Of a stretch of 43,485 nt of DNA, positions 1 to 6,727 are shown one piece after another (position 1 is the stretch's first letter; each line of letters opens with the position of its first letter). The stretch spans positions 1 through 43,485 of the forward strand of contig JAGVAH010000113.1 in NCBI GenBank assembly GCA_020060385.1, in the 5' to 3' direction. Source of the stretch: Syntrophobacterales bacterium (GTDB lineage Bacteria; Desulfobacterota; Desulfobaccia; Desulfobaccales; 0-14-0-80-60-11). A model generated the notes under the pieces. It was given only the letters and a program-made list of their open reading frames with translations, was not told the origin of the DNA and did not search any database. Made by a program: the position numbers and the translations under genes.

Positions 1-94
1 ACTCGTCTGGGCACGCATCCAGGAAAGCATATTTTTCACCAAATGTCGCGTAAATTTTCTTAAGGCTTTATCGGAAAAAACTTTTGGCAATCGC

Positions 95-100
95 TATAAT
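95..100 (+). promoter_or_regulatory. -10-like element upstream of mnmA
   Basis: A perfect TATAAT lies 40 nt before the mnmA start. No convincing -35 hexamer stands at the usual distance, so only the -10 is proposed. Nothing else is recognisable in the first 139 nt. Confidence 0.3.
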
Positions 101-139
101 TGGCATCTCCCGGGATAATCACCACCATCCTGGGAATAA

Positions 140-1219
140 ATGATGGTAATGGCATATATGGGTCTTAAGGATTTTCTGGCAGGCACCCAGGTGGCGGTGG
201 CTCTAAGCGGCGGCGTGGACAGCGCGGTGGCCGCAGCCTTGCTCCAAGAGCGAGGCATGAAGGTGGTGGGGGTGCATCTGCGCCTGGCGGCCGGGGGCCC
301 GGCAGCGGAGCACCTCTCAGCCCTGGCCCAAGGTCTGGGCCTTTCCTGGTGTGAAGTGCAGCTTCAGGAGGATTTCTCCCTGGAGGTATTGGATTATTTT
401 ACCGGGGAGTATGCCCGGGGGCGCACCCCCAACCCTTGCGTCCGCTGCAATGCCGCCATCAAGTTCGGCCGGGTCTGGGAGTTGCTGCAAGAGGCCGGCG
501 TCCCTTATCTGGCCACCGGCCATTACGCCCGGCTGCAACCGGGTGCCAATGGGACCCTGGAGCTGCACCGGGGCGCGGACCGCACCAAGGACCAGTCCTA
601 TTTTCTGCAACGCCTCCCCCGGGAACTACTGCCCCGGCTCCTTTTTCCCCTGGGGGAGATGGCCAAGAAGGAAGTGCGCCGGCGCTACCTGGACCTGGGC
701 TTGCCCCTGGCCGGTGATTACCGGGAGAGCCAGGAACTCTGTTTCATCCCCCAGGGCCGCTATCAAGAGTTTCTCCTGGAGCGACTGGGGAGCTTGGGCC
801 CCCCCGGGGACTTGGTGGACTGCCGGGGCCGGGTCCTGGGCCGGCATAAGGGCCTGGAGTATTACACCGTGGGCCAGCGCCGGGGCCTGGGGGTGCCCGC
901 GGCCGCGGCCTACTATGTGGTGGAGATCCGGCCGCAGACCAACCAGGTGGTGCTGGGGCACCGGGAGGAACTCTTCTCCCCGGGCCTTTTGGCCACCGGG
1001 GTGAACTGGCTCATCGACCCTCCCGGCCCCGAGATGACGGCCCGGTCGGTGATCCGCTACCGCCACCCCGGGGTGGCGGCCCAGCTCTACCTGGAAAATC
1101 CTGGAGAAGTAAGGGTGGTTTTTGCCAAACCCCAGTCCGCGGTGGCCCCCGGCCAGGCCGTGGCCTTCTACCAGGGGGACCGGCTCCTGGGCGGCGGCTG
1201 GATTGAGGAGAGGATATAA
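140..1219 (+). CDS. mnmA: tRNA-specific 2-thiouridylase MnmA
   Basis: Cytoplasmic enzyme that adenylates and thiolates U34 of the Lys, Glu and Gln tRNAs, using persulfide sulfur from a cysteine desulfurase relay. The protein has 359 residues, normal for the family. The ATP-binding PP-loop SGGVDS is at residues 23-28. The first catalytic cysteine region NPCVRC has C100 and C103, and the second catalytic cysteine is C201 in SQELCFIP. The C-terminal third has the expected beta-barrel region with the YYTVGQRRGLG motif. The start is uncertain among ATG codons at 140, 143 and 149; a GGGA at 132-135 suits 140 or 143. The next gene, mtaB, also modifies tRNA, but a REP pair separates them. NifS, a possible sulfur donor, is encoded at the far end of the window. 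Confidence 0.95.
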   Translation: MMVMAYMGLKDFLAGTQVAVALSGGVDSAVAAALLQERGMKVVGVHLRLAAGGPAAEHLSALAQGLGLSWCEVQLQEDFSLEVLDYFTGEYARGRTPNPCVRCNAAIKFGRVWELLQEAGVPYLATGHYARLQPGANGTLELHRGADRTKDQSYFLQRLPRELLPRLLFPLGEMAKKEVRRRYLDLGLPLAGDYRESQELCFIPQGRYQEFLLERLGSLGPPGDLVDCRGRVLGRHKGLEYYTVGQRRGLGVPAAAAYYVVEIRPQTNQVVLGHREELFSPGLLATGVNWLIDPPGPEMTARSVIRYRHPGVAAQLYLENPGEVRVVFAKPQSAVAPGQAVAFYQGDRLLGGGWIEERI

Positions 1220-1221
1220 TA

Positions 1222-1283
1222 GGGCGGGCGTCTTCGCCTGCCACCATTAAAAAGTATTGGTGGGGCGGGCCTCCGTGTCCGCC
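1222..1283. repeat. REP pair (two inverted hairpin repeats)
   Basis: Two REP-like units in opposite orientation fill the mnmA-mtaB gap. The left unit (1222-1245, minus) folds as GGCGGGCG, loop TCTT, CGCCTGCC and ends in CCACC. The right unit (1259-1283, plus) begins GGTGG and contains GGCGGGCCTCCGTGTCCGCC. The right unit is nearly identical, one base different, to the unit at 33655-33679. Both carry the GGTGG box found beside the other REPs in this window. Confidence 0.7.
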
Positions 1284-1299
1284 AAGCTAATATCCCCAA

Positions 1300-2634
1300 A
1301 TGGCAACGAAAAACGAAAAACGAAAAGCGAAAAACAGGCTTTTCCGCATCATTACCTTCGGCTGCAAGGTGAACCAGTGCGATTCCGTGGGCCTGGCCCA
1401 GGAACTGGCGGCCCAGGGCTGGGAGGCCGCGCCCTCGGGAGCGGCCCCGGACTTGATCCTGGTGAACACCTGCACGGTCACCGCCCGGGCGGACCAGCAG
1501 GCCCGCCAGGCCCTGCGCCGCCTGGCCCGGGACTATCCGGGGGTGCCCCTCTGGGTCACCGGCTGTTACGCCCAGCGGGCCCCGGGGGAGCTGGCCGCGC
1601 TCCCCGGAGTGCAGGCGGTCCTGGGGAACCGGGAAAAGGCTAGGCTGACCTCTTATCTGGCGCAACTTCAGGAAGACCAGCAGCCCCGACTGCAAGTGGG
1701 GTCCTTTGTTCCCTGCGAAGAATTTCAGACCCTGCCGGCCCCCATCTCCCCCGGCCACACCCGGCCCCGGCTGAAAATCCAGGACGGCTGCGAACATCAC
1801 TGCACTTATTGCATCGTCCCCCAGGTGCGGGGCCCCCGGCGCAGCCTCCCCCCCGGGGAGGTGGCCGCGGCCCTGGAGCAGCTGGCCGCCGGGGGCTACC
1901 AGGAAGTGGTGCTCACCGGGGTCAACCTGGGGCAATACGGCCTGGACCTGGCGCCGCCGCTAACTCTAGCGGCCCTGCTGGGGGCAGTCCGCTCCCGGCC
2001 CCGTCCGCCCCGGCTGCGCCTCAGCTCCCTGGAGCCCCAGGAGGTGACCACCCCGCTGCTCCGGGAACTGGCCGCGTTTCCCGGTTTCTGCCCCCATTTC
2101 CATCTGCCCCTGCAAAGCGGCGCGGCCCCGGTCCTGGCGGCCATGGGCCGGGATTACACCCCCTCCGAATTTCACGATTTGGTCCAGGAAATCTGCCGCT
2201 GTTTTCCCGGCCCGGGTCTGGGCCTGGACATCCTGGTGGGCTTTCCCGGCGAAACCGGGGCCGACTTCGAGGCCACCCGCTCCCTGGTGGCGTCCCTGCC
2301 GGTGACCTATCTCCACGTCTTTCCCTTTTCCCCCCGGCCCGGCACCCCTGCGGCCCGGCTGCCCCGGGTACCGGCCCAAGAGGTCCAACAGCGGGCCCAA
2401 GTCATGCGGGAGTTGGGACAGGCCAAAAAGAGAGAATTTTTGGAGGCGCAGATGGGAAAGACCGGGGAGGTCCTGGTGGAAGCCTCTGCGCCGCAAGCTG
2501 GCCTCCTCCGAGGTCTCAGCGACCATTACCTGCGGGTATTAGTCCCCGGTTCCTTGTCCTTGCAAAACCGCATTCTGCCGGTGCGCTTCCAGGAGGTGCG
2601 GGGGGAGGCCCTGGTGGGGGAGATCATCGGGTAA
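1300..2634 (+). CDS. mtaB: tRNA t6A37 methylthiotransferase MtaB (MiaB-like radical SAM)
   Basis: Radical SAM enzyme that adds a methylthio group to N6-threonylcarbamoyladenosine at position 37 of ANN-decoding tRNAs. The N-terminal UPF0004 domain shows the second cluster's cysteines, C22 (in TFGCKVNQ), C58 and C89. The TFGCKVNQ form points to MtaB rather than MiaB or RimO. The radical SAM CxxxCxxC is C164, C168 and C171. A TRAM-like domain ends the 444-residue protein. The first dozen codons are a heptanucleotide tandem repeat (1306-1333), giving an unusual Lys/Asn/Glu-rich N-terminus. No Shine-Dalgarno precedes ATG 1300; a TAATAT box ends 6 nt before it. Because L14 already leads into the conserved core, the start cannot lie much further in. 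Confidence 0.92.
   Translation: MATKNEKRKAKNRLFRIITFGCKVNQCDSVGLAQELAAQGWEAAPSGAAPDLILVNTCTVTARADQQARQALRRLARDYPGVPLWVTGCYAQRAPGELAALPGVQAVLGNREKARLTSYLAQLQEDQQPRLQVGSFVPCEEFQTLPAPISPGHTRPRLKIQDGCEHHCTYCIVPQVRGPRRSLPPGEVAAALEQLAAGGYQEVVLTGVNLGQYGLDLAPPLTLAALLGAVRSRPRPPRLRLSSLEPQEVTTPLLRELAAFPGFCPHFHLPLQSGAAPVLAAMGRDYTPSEFHDLVQEICRCFPGPGLGLDILVGFPGETGADFEATRSLVASLPVTYLHVFPFSPRPGTPAARLPRVPAQEVQQRAQVMRELGQAKKREFLEAQMGKTGEVLVEASAPQAGLLRGLSDHYLRVLVPGSLSLQNRILPVRFQEVRGEALVGEIIG
1306..1333 (+). repeat. Heptanucleotide tandem repeat at the start of mtaB
   Basis: Four consecutive 7-bp units (ACGAAAA three times, then GCGAAAA) begin six bases into mtaB and encode residues of its N-terminal tail. Seven is not a multiple of three, so gain or loss of one unit would put the annotated ATG out of frame. 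Confidence 0.75.
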
Positions 2635-2646
2635 ATCAGGTGCACT

Positions 2647-2838
2647 TCAGGTTTGCACCAGCTTGATGTCCGGTGCGGGAGCCGGGGCCTTGAACCTGGT
2701 GGCTACCACCAGGATCGCCCCGCCGGCCATGAACAGGGCGCTCACCAGCAGCCCCCCGCAATAGCCGTTGGGGGAATCTTGGAGCGCGCCGATGATCCTG
2801 GAGAGGTGAATGGCGGCCGCGAAACTTTGGAAGCGTCC
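2647..2838 (-). pseudogene. 3' remnant of an MFS-type transporter gene
   Basis: Read on the minus strand, an open frame with no usable start ends at a TGA at 2647-2649. It translates to a piece resembling the last transmembrane helix of a major facilitator transporter: a loop with HLSRIIGALQDSPN, a hydrophobic stretch GGLLVSALFMAGGAILVVA, and a basic tail. The frame is closed upstream by a TAG at 2839-2841, so no more than about 60 codons survive. No SD or start is visible. The assignment rests on pattern only. Confidence 0.4.
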
Positions 2839-2848
2839 CTATGTGTTC

Positions 2849-3049
2849 CTATCTCCCGGATTTTTGGAAATCATCATCGCAGGACCAGAATTTCTCGGAG
2901 TCTGGCCCCACCACCCGCTCTTGGGAGTAGTGCCATTGACCACCAAATCCTGTAATCCTGCTTTTTTCAAGGAAATATTCCGTCACCTCGAGGTGATGGG
3001 TGGTTTCCAACCCGGCGCAGGCGTTCAACCAGAGAGCCAGCAAGATCAA
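2849..3049 (-). CDS. Possible small lipoprotein, 66 aa, related in its C-terminus to the upstream gene
   Basis: A short frame beginning at a TTG encodes a hydrophobic start with a lipobox-like LNAC at residues 8-11, then a polar, aromatic-rich tail ending in EKFWSCDDDFQKSGR. The upstream gene (3129-3581) ends in a similar AQFWSCYQEYEIRQK, so the two may be divergent tandem duplicates. No ATG is in frame and no good SD is seen; the frame is open for about 14 codons upstream of the TTG. It may therefore be a decayed copy. Function unknown. Confidence 0.35.
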   Translation of the reverse strand: MILLALWLNACAGLETTHHLEVTEYFLEKSRITGFGGQWHYSQERVVGPDSEKFWSCDDDFQKSGR

Positions 3050-3128
3050 AAGGGGTGCGGCAACCAGCTCACGAGGTCGTAAGACCGTTTATGGACAACG
3101 GCGGCCAAGGTTGCCGCATAATCCCGGC

Positions 3129-3581
3129 TTATTTTTGGCGAATTTCATACTCTTGATAACATGACCAAAATTGGGCGTTATCGGTGCCATGCACCCTGCG
3201 GCAGACATTTTTGCCCCGGGCCAGGGCCAGATATCTTTCATAGGCAGCCTGGTCTCCAACGTATAAGGCATTGTGGTTTTGGTCGTTATACACGTGGTAA
3301 ACCTTGCCATTCATTTCAAAGGTCGTAATTTGCCCTATGGGCACACTGTCAGCCAGCGCCGCCCGTTTGGGGGTCTGATCGTTAATAGGCCACTTTTGGA
3401 ATCCGGCCTGCTCTAGAATATATATCGAGACGACCATCTGATCGAGGGTCGGCCGGCCGGTAAGGCCGGCTATGTTGTCACCGGTGCCAACCCTGTCAAC
3501 ACCGGCGCACCCGCTCGACAACATGATACAAAAGACTATTACCAACGCCCCGCCCAGCTTGGCTTGCCAACCGTTTGCCAT
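3129..3581 (-). CDS. Putative small lipoprotein of unknown function
   Basis: Encodes about 150 residues. A hydrophobic N-terminal segment (GALVIVFCIMLSSGC) ends in a lipobox-like LSSGC, suggesting lipid attachment and export; position -3 is Ser, so the box is imperfect. The mature part is soluble and ends with two late cysteines (NVCRR and FWSC) that could form a disulfide. The start is chosen at the second of two adjacent ATGs because GGAGG lies 5 nt before it; the first ATG (3584) is only 2 nt from GGAGG, and a TTG at 3593 is less likely. I do not recognise the family. Followed 80 nt downstream by a short frame with a similar C-terminal FWSC segment. Confidence 0.65.
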   Translation of the reverse strand: MANGWQAKLGGALVIVFCIMLSSGCAGVDRVGTGDNIAGLTGRPTLDQMVVSIYILEQAGFQKWPINDQTPKRAALADSVPIGQITTFEMNGKVYHVYNDQNHNALYVGDQAAYERYLALARGKNVCRRVHGTDNAQFWSCYQEYEIRQK

Positions 3582-3758
3582 CATGCCCTCCAAATCTCTG
3601 GATAACCTGCTGCTGTTAAGCCCCCCTCCGCCATTTTTGACAGGCGGCTATATATCATAGACTATGGGTTACCGTTGTCAAGGAGGACCGTGGAAGATCA
3701 GCATAATGCTGGATCAGGGGAGAAAGGCCTTAACCCGGAAACCCCACCCTGGTCAACC

Positions 3759-5246
3759 TCATCCCCCCGCTGGAAGATAAGAGTTTTTTTCCCAGCCGCC
3801 ACCCAAGGCTTTGTATAAGGCGATGAGGTTGGTGCCCAGGGTGCGGGTGCTCTGGGTCAGGGCGTCTTCGGTGACGAACAGCGCGCGCTGGGCCGTGAGC
3901 ACGTTGAGAAAGTCCGTCTTCCCGGCCAGGTAGAGCCGCATGGACAGGTCCACGGCCTGGCGGTTGCTGACCACGGCCTCAGACAGAGAGCGGCGGCGCT
4001 CCTGTTCCTTGGCGTAGGCCACCAGGGCCGTCTCCACGTCCTTCAGAGCGGTGAGCACGACCTGTTCATACGCGGCCAGGGCTTCTTGCTGGATAGCGTC
4101 CTGGAGTTTGATATTCCAGCGGATGCGGCCCCCGGCAAAGATCGGCCAGGTGACGGAGGGGCTGAAGGACCAGAACTTGCTGGTGCTCACTTTGCTGATC
4201 CGGGTCAGGTCATCCGCGGAAATGCCCACACTCCCGGTCAGGTTGAACTTGGGGAACAGGTCCGCGGTGGCCACGCCGATGCGGGCGGTGGCGGCATGGA
4301 GTTTCGCTTCGGCCCGGCGGATATCCGGGCGCCGCCGCATCAGGTCCGAGGGCAGGCCCACGGGAATCTCCGGGGGAGTGGGGGGAATGGGAGAGGCCTT
4401 AATCAGGTCTTTTTCCAGGGCTGCAGGCGGCCGTCCCAGGAGCACCCCCAAGCTGTAAATCGCGGCCCGGGCCGAGGACTCCAGCAAGGGAATCTGGGCG
4501 GCGGTGGTGGCCACCTGGGCGTCGGCGTTGGCCACGTCCAGGCGGCTGACAAACCCGGCCTCAAAGCGCCGGTGGGTAATGCGGGCCGTCTTTTTCTGGG
4601 CCTCCAGGTTCTTCCGGGCGATGGCGATCTGCTGCTGGAAGCCCCGGAGGTTCAGATAGTTGGTGCCCACGTCCCCCACCAGGGTGATCAGGACGTCCCG
4701 GCGGTCCTCCACCGCGGCCCGGAGATCGGCGGTGGCGGCTTCGATGCTGCGCCGGGTGCCCCCGAAGATGTCGATTTCCCAGGACGCGTCCAGGCCCACC
4801 TGGAATAATTCCCTGACTCCCCCCACAGTGGCGATGGCCCCGCCACCCGCAGCTTCGCTGGAGCCTTGACTCTTTTGGTAAAGGGCCGAGGCATCCGCCT
4901 GGGGCAATAAAGGCGCGCCCGCCACTCCCCGGGCGGACCGGGCCTGGAGGATGCGGGCTTCGGCCTGGCGCAGATTGAGGTTGGCCCGGAGGGCCATTTC
5001 CACCAGGGCGCTGAGCCCGGGATCGTTAAAAGCCTGCCACCATTCCACCAGGGTCACCGGATCGGGGATGGTCTTGCTGGGCTGCTCCTTGGTGACCACC
5101 TCCTGGCCGTTCCAATTTTCCGGGACCTTCACCTCCGGCGGCCGGTAATCCGGGCCCACCGCGCAGCCGGCAGCGGCCATTAAGCCAAGAGGAATCATTA
5201 CTATCAACAACAATATTTTTCGTTTTATAATGACATCAGCTATCAT
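3759..5246 (-). CDS. NodT/OprM-family outer membrane efflux lipoprotein (TolC-like)
   Basis: Outer-membrane channel component of a tripartite efflux system. The N-terminus has a lipoprotein signal (IPLGLMAAAGC) followed by AVGPDYRPPEVKVPENW, the standard opening of the NodT family. Two OEP repeats follow, with the expected motifs LVEWWQAFNDPGLSALVEMA, GLPSDLMRRRPDIRRAEAKL near the middle, and LGTNLIALYKALGGGW at the end. Length (495 residues from ATG 5246) is normal. The start is ATG 5246 rather than the upstream TTG; only a weak purine stretch serves as RBS. The natural partners macA and macB lie upstream on the same strand but are separated from it by a transposase, REPs and an orphan gene, and a REP hairpin stands 19 nt before its start. 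Confidence 0.93.
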   Translation of the reverse strand: MIADVIIKRKILLLIVMIPLGLMAAAGCAVGPDYRPPEVKVPENWNGQEVVTKEQPSKTIPDPVTLVEWWQAFNDPGLSALVEMALRANLNLRQAEARILQARSARGVAGAPLLPQADASALYQKSQGSSEAAGGGAIATVGGVRELFQVGLDASWEIDIFGGTRRSIEAATADLRAAVEDRRDVLITLVGDVGTNYLNLRGFQQQIAIARKNLEAQKKTARITHRRFEAGFVSRLDVANADAQVATTAAQIPLLESSARAAIYSLGVLLGRPPAALEKDLIKASPIPPTPPEIPVGLPSDLMRRRPDIRRAEAKLHAATARIGVATADLFPKFNLTGSVGISADDLTRISKVSTSKFWSFSPSVTWPIFAGGRIRWNIKLQDAIQQEALAAYEQVVLTALKDVETALVAYAKEQERRRSLSEAVVSNRQAVDLSMRLYLAGKTDFLNVLTAQRALFVTEDALTQSTRTLGTNLIALYKALGGGWEKNSYLPAGG

Positions 5247-5264
5247 GGACAAATATCTTTCATT

Positions 5265-5291
5265 GGTGGCGCAGGCTTTCCAGCCTGCGCC
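5265..5291 (+). repeat. REP hairpin between the transposase and efflux genes
   Basis: GGTGG box followed by a perfect hairpin: GGCGCAGGCT, loop TTCC, AGCCTGCGCC (5268-5291). It lies directly beyond the stop codon of the REP-associated transposase gene (5295) and just upstream of the outer-membrane-factor start. Confidence 0.8.
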
Positions 5292-5294
5292 CCT

Positions 5295-5834
5295 TTAGCT
5301 TGATGGTTCTGGAAGTTCTCCAGGTTCCCAAAGGAATTCATATTCTTCCGGAGCTTGGCATAATTCAGCCCGCACAGGATTGTCTCGGATATAATTCCAT
5401 TTCTCCAGGTATTCATCATAATCTCTGATGATGCGGTCATAACTTTCATCCAGCCACAGCGCGCCTTTTCTTCCCCTGGATTTATTGATTTCCCGGGCGC
5501 TGAAGCCTTTGATGCCCTGCAAAATCTTGCTTAGGGAAAAATCATCATCAGATTCGAAGACGACAGGTTTCAGCAACAGGTGTACATGATCTGGCATTAC
5601 TATGGCTACGGTAATCCAATATCTGATTGCATGAAAATGCTTTGTCGCATCTAATACGATTCTCCTTTCAACCTCAGAAAGAATCCCTGATTTAAGGCGA
5701 AAAGTTACAAAATAAGTGCTGGCAGGCAATTGCCAGTGGGGCAAATCCCGCCGTCTAATTGATAATTCATCCTCTTTTGCGCAGGCTGGAAAGCCTGCGC
5801 CACCAGATTTTTGAGTTTTTTCTTTGTCTCCCAT
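5295..5834 (-). CDS. REP-associated tyrosine transposase (RAYT, Y1/HUH-like)
   Basis: Single-strand DNA transposase of the Y1_Tnp/IS200-like superfamily, of the type associated with REP palindromes. The core begins RRRDLPHWQLPASTYFVTFRL. The HUH metal-binding motif is seen in MPDHVHLLL, and the family's end motif is ESYDRIIRDYDEYLEKWNYIRDNPVRAEL. The helix usually written KsYTAREIN reads KGFSAREIN here, so the catalytic tyrosine assignment is uncertain. ATG 5834 is preferred to the TTG at 5846. Residues near the N-terminus (GGAGFPACA) are encoded by a REP hairpin inside the frame, so translation may begin later or the REP may have inserted into the gene's start. REPs flank it on both sides. 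It sits within the macAB efflux locus. Confidence 0.88.
   Translation of the reverse strand: MGDKEKTQKSGGAGFPACAKEDELSIRRRDLPHWQLPASTYFVTFRLKSGILSEVERRIVLDATKHFHAIRYWITVAIVMPDHVHLLLKPVVFESDDDFSLSKILQGIKGFSAREINKSRGRKGALWLDESYDRIIRDYDEYLEKWNYIRDNPVRAELCQAPEEYEFLWEPGELPEPSS
5779..5804 (-). repeat. REP hairpin inside the 5' end of the transposase gene
   Basis: Perfect hairpin GCGCAGGCT, loop GGAA, AGCCTGCGC followed by CACC, i.e. the complement of the GGTG box. It is an inverted copy of the REP at 5265-5291 and contributes codons to the transposase N-terminus. Confidence 0.78.
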
Positions 5835-5867
5835 ATTGCGTGTCAACTTAAAGTGTCCATTATTCTT

Positions 5868-5894
5868 GGTGGCACAGCCTTTCCAGGCTGTGCC
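5868..5894 (+). repeat. REP hairpin upstream of the transposase gene
   Basis: GGTGG box and perfect hairpin GGCACAGCCT, loop TTCC, AGGCTGTGCC (5871-5894). The stem differs from the 5268 copy at compensating positions (CGC to CAC paired with GCG to GTG), so structure is kept while sequence varies. Confidence 0.78.
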
Positions 5895-5930
5895 TCAATA
5901 GTTTCAGTAGTTAGAACGCAGTATGGCTCA

Positions 5931-6611
5931 TTAAGAATTTACAGTCCAATTATTTCCGGTAACAAAAGATAGTTTATCGTAAATACTGGACATGGGGGAG
6001 CCTCTCTCAAGAGAGGAAAAATTATTAACTCCAAAATTATTTATATCTCTCTGGGCAAATTCCAAGCAGTCCAGGTATTTCTCAGCTGAATATCCTGGTT
6101 GTGTAGAGTTGCGGAAATTAATGTTATGACTATTTCTAAATGCCCTCGCGGCATTACTGTCAATTATTAAAAACAAATCTGGATTAATAAAATGAAAAAT
6201 CTTGGTGGCTCCGACATGAAATTCTTTGCCCTGTTGGTGTAAACCACCTTCTTCCCCCAGGGCCAGTCTATTATAAGCATCTTTGATGTTTGCTCTTTCT
6301 ATCGAAAAATCGGCATCACACAACTTAATCCCGCATAGATGTTTGATTTTTGGCTCGATAGCCTCAAGTTTTATTTGAAGTCTCCTGGCAAACCCTCCCG
6401 CTTGAAGGTCATATCTGTTAATAAGACCTTGACCCATCATGCGACCCAGATCAAATGAAATAAGCGCAGCAACTAAATAGGGAATGAAGTCAATACCGAA
6501 AAGATTATGCGACGAACTATGAGCCTTATAAACCCCATTCGCAACGAGATTGTAATAAACGCAAAATCGATTATAACAGTCTATCTTTTCAGGTGCATTG
6601 TCAGTGATCAT
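5931..6611 (-). CDS. Orphan protein of unknown function, 226 aa
   Basis: Soluble protein with no signal peptide or membrane helix that I can see. Its most family-like stretch is GATKIFHFINPDLFLIID (roughly residues 133-150), followed by SNAARAFRNSH. Similar "HF..PdlF.i.Ds" segments occur in uncharacterised accessory proteins, but I cannot name a family. It is clearly more AT-rich than the surrounding 60+% GC genes and uses A/T-ending codons, suggesting recent acquisition. ATG 6611 has GGAGG 10 nt upstream; that GGAGG lies just past the stop of the outer-membrane-factor relic. It is embedded between macB and the efflux channel gene, next to a REP transposase, and has no obvious link to efflux. 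Confidence 0.7.
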   Translation of the reverse strand: MITDNAPEKIDCYNRFCVYYNLVANGVYKAHSSSHNLFGIDFIPYLVAALISFDLGRMMGQGLINRYDLQAGGFARRLQIKLEAIEPKIKHLCGIKLCDADFSIERANIKDAYNRLALGEEGGLHQQGKEFHVGATKIFHFINPDLFLIIDSNAARAFRNSHNINFRNSTQPGYSAEKYLDCLEFAQRDINNFGVNNFSSLERGSPMSSIYDKLSFVTGNNWTVNS

Positions 6612-6651
6612 TGTCCCGCTTCCTCCGGAAGACTTTCACCTTTTTCCCACC

Positions 6652-6727
6652 TCAGACCAGGACATTGTAAAGGGCAATAAGGTTGGAGGTAAGCCGAGAT
6701 TGCTCCGGTCACCACCAGACACAACTA
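6652..6727 (-). pseudogene. Relic of the 3' end of an outer-membrane-factor gene
   Basis: Directly behind the macB stop codon, the minus strand encodes LTSNLIALYNVLV followed by TGA (6652-6654). This matches the C-terminus of the intact channel gene in this window (LGTNLIALYKALGG), and the nucleotide similarity reaches further upstream (TGACC..GAGCA). A stop 8 codons before the motif shows that it is not translated as such. It suggests that a nodT-like gene once directly followed macB and was deleted, or that the 3' end was duplicated. Confidence 0.6.
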
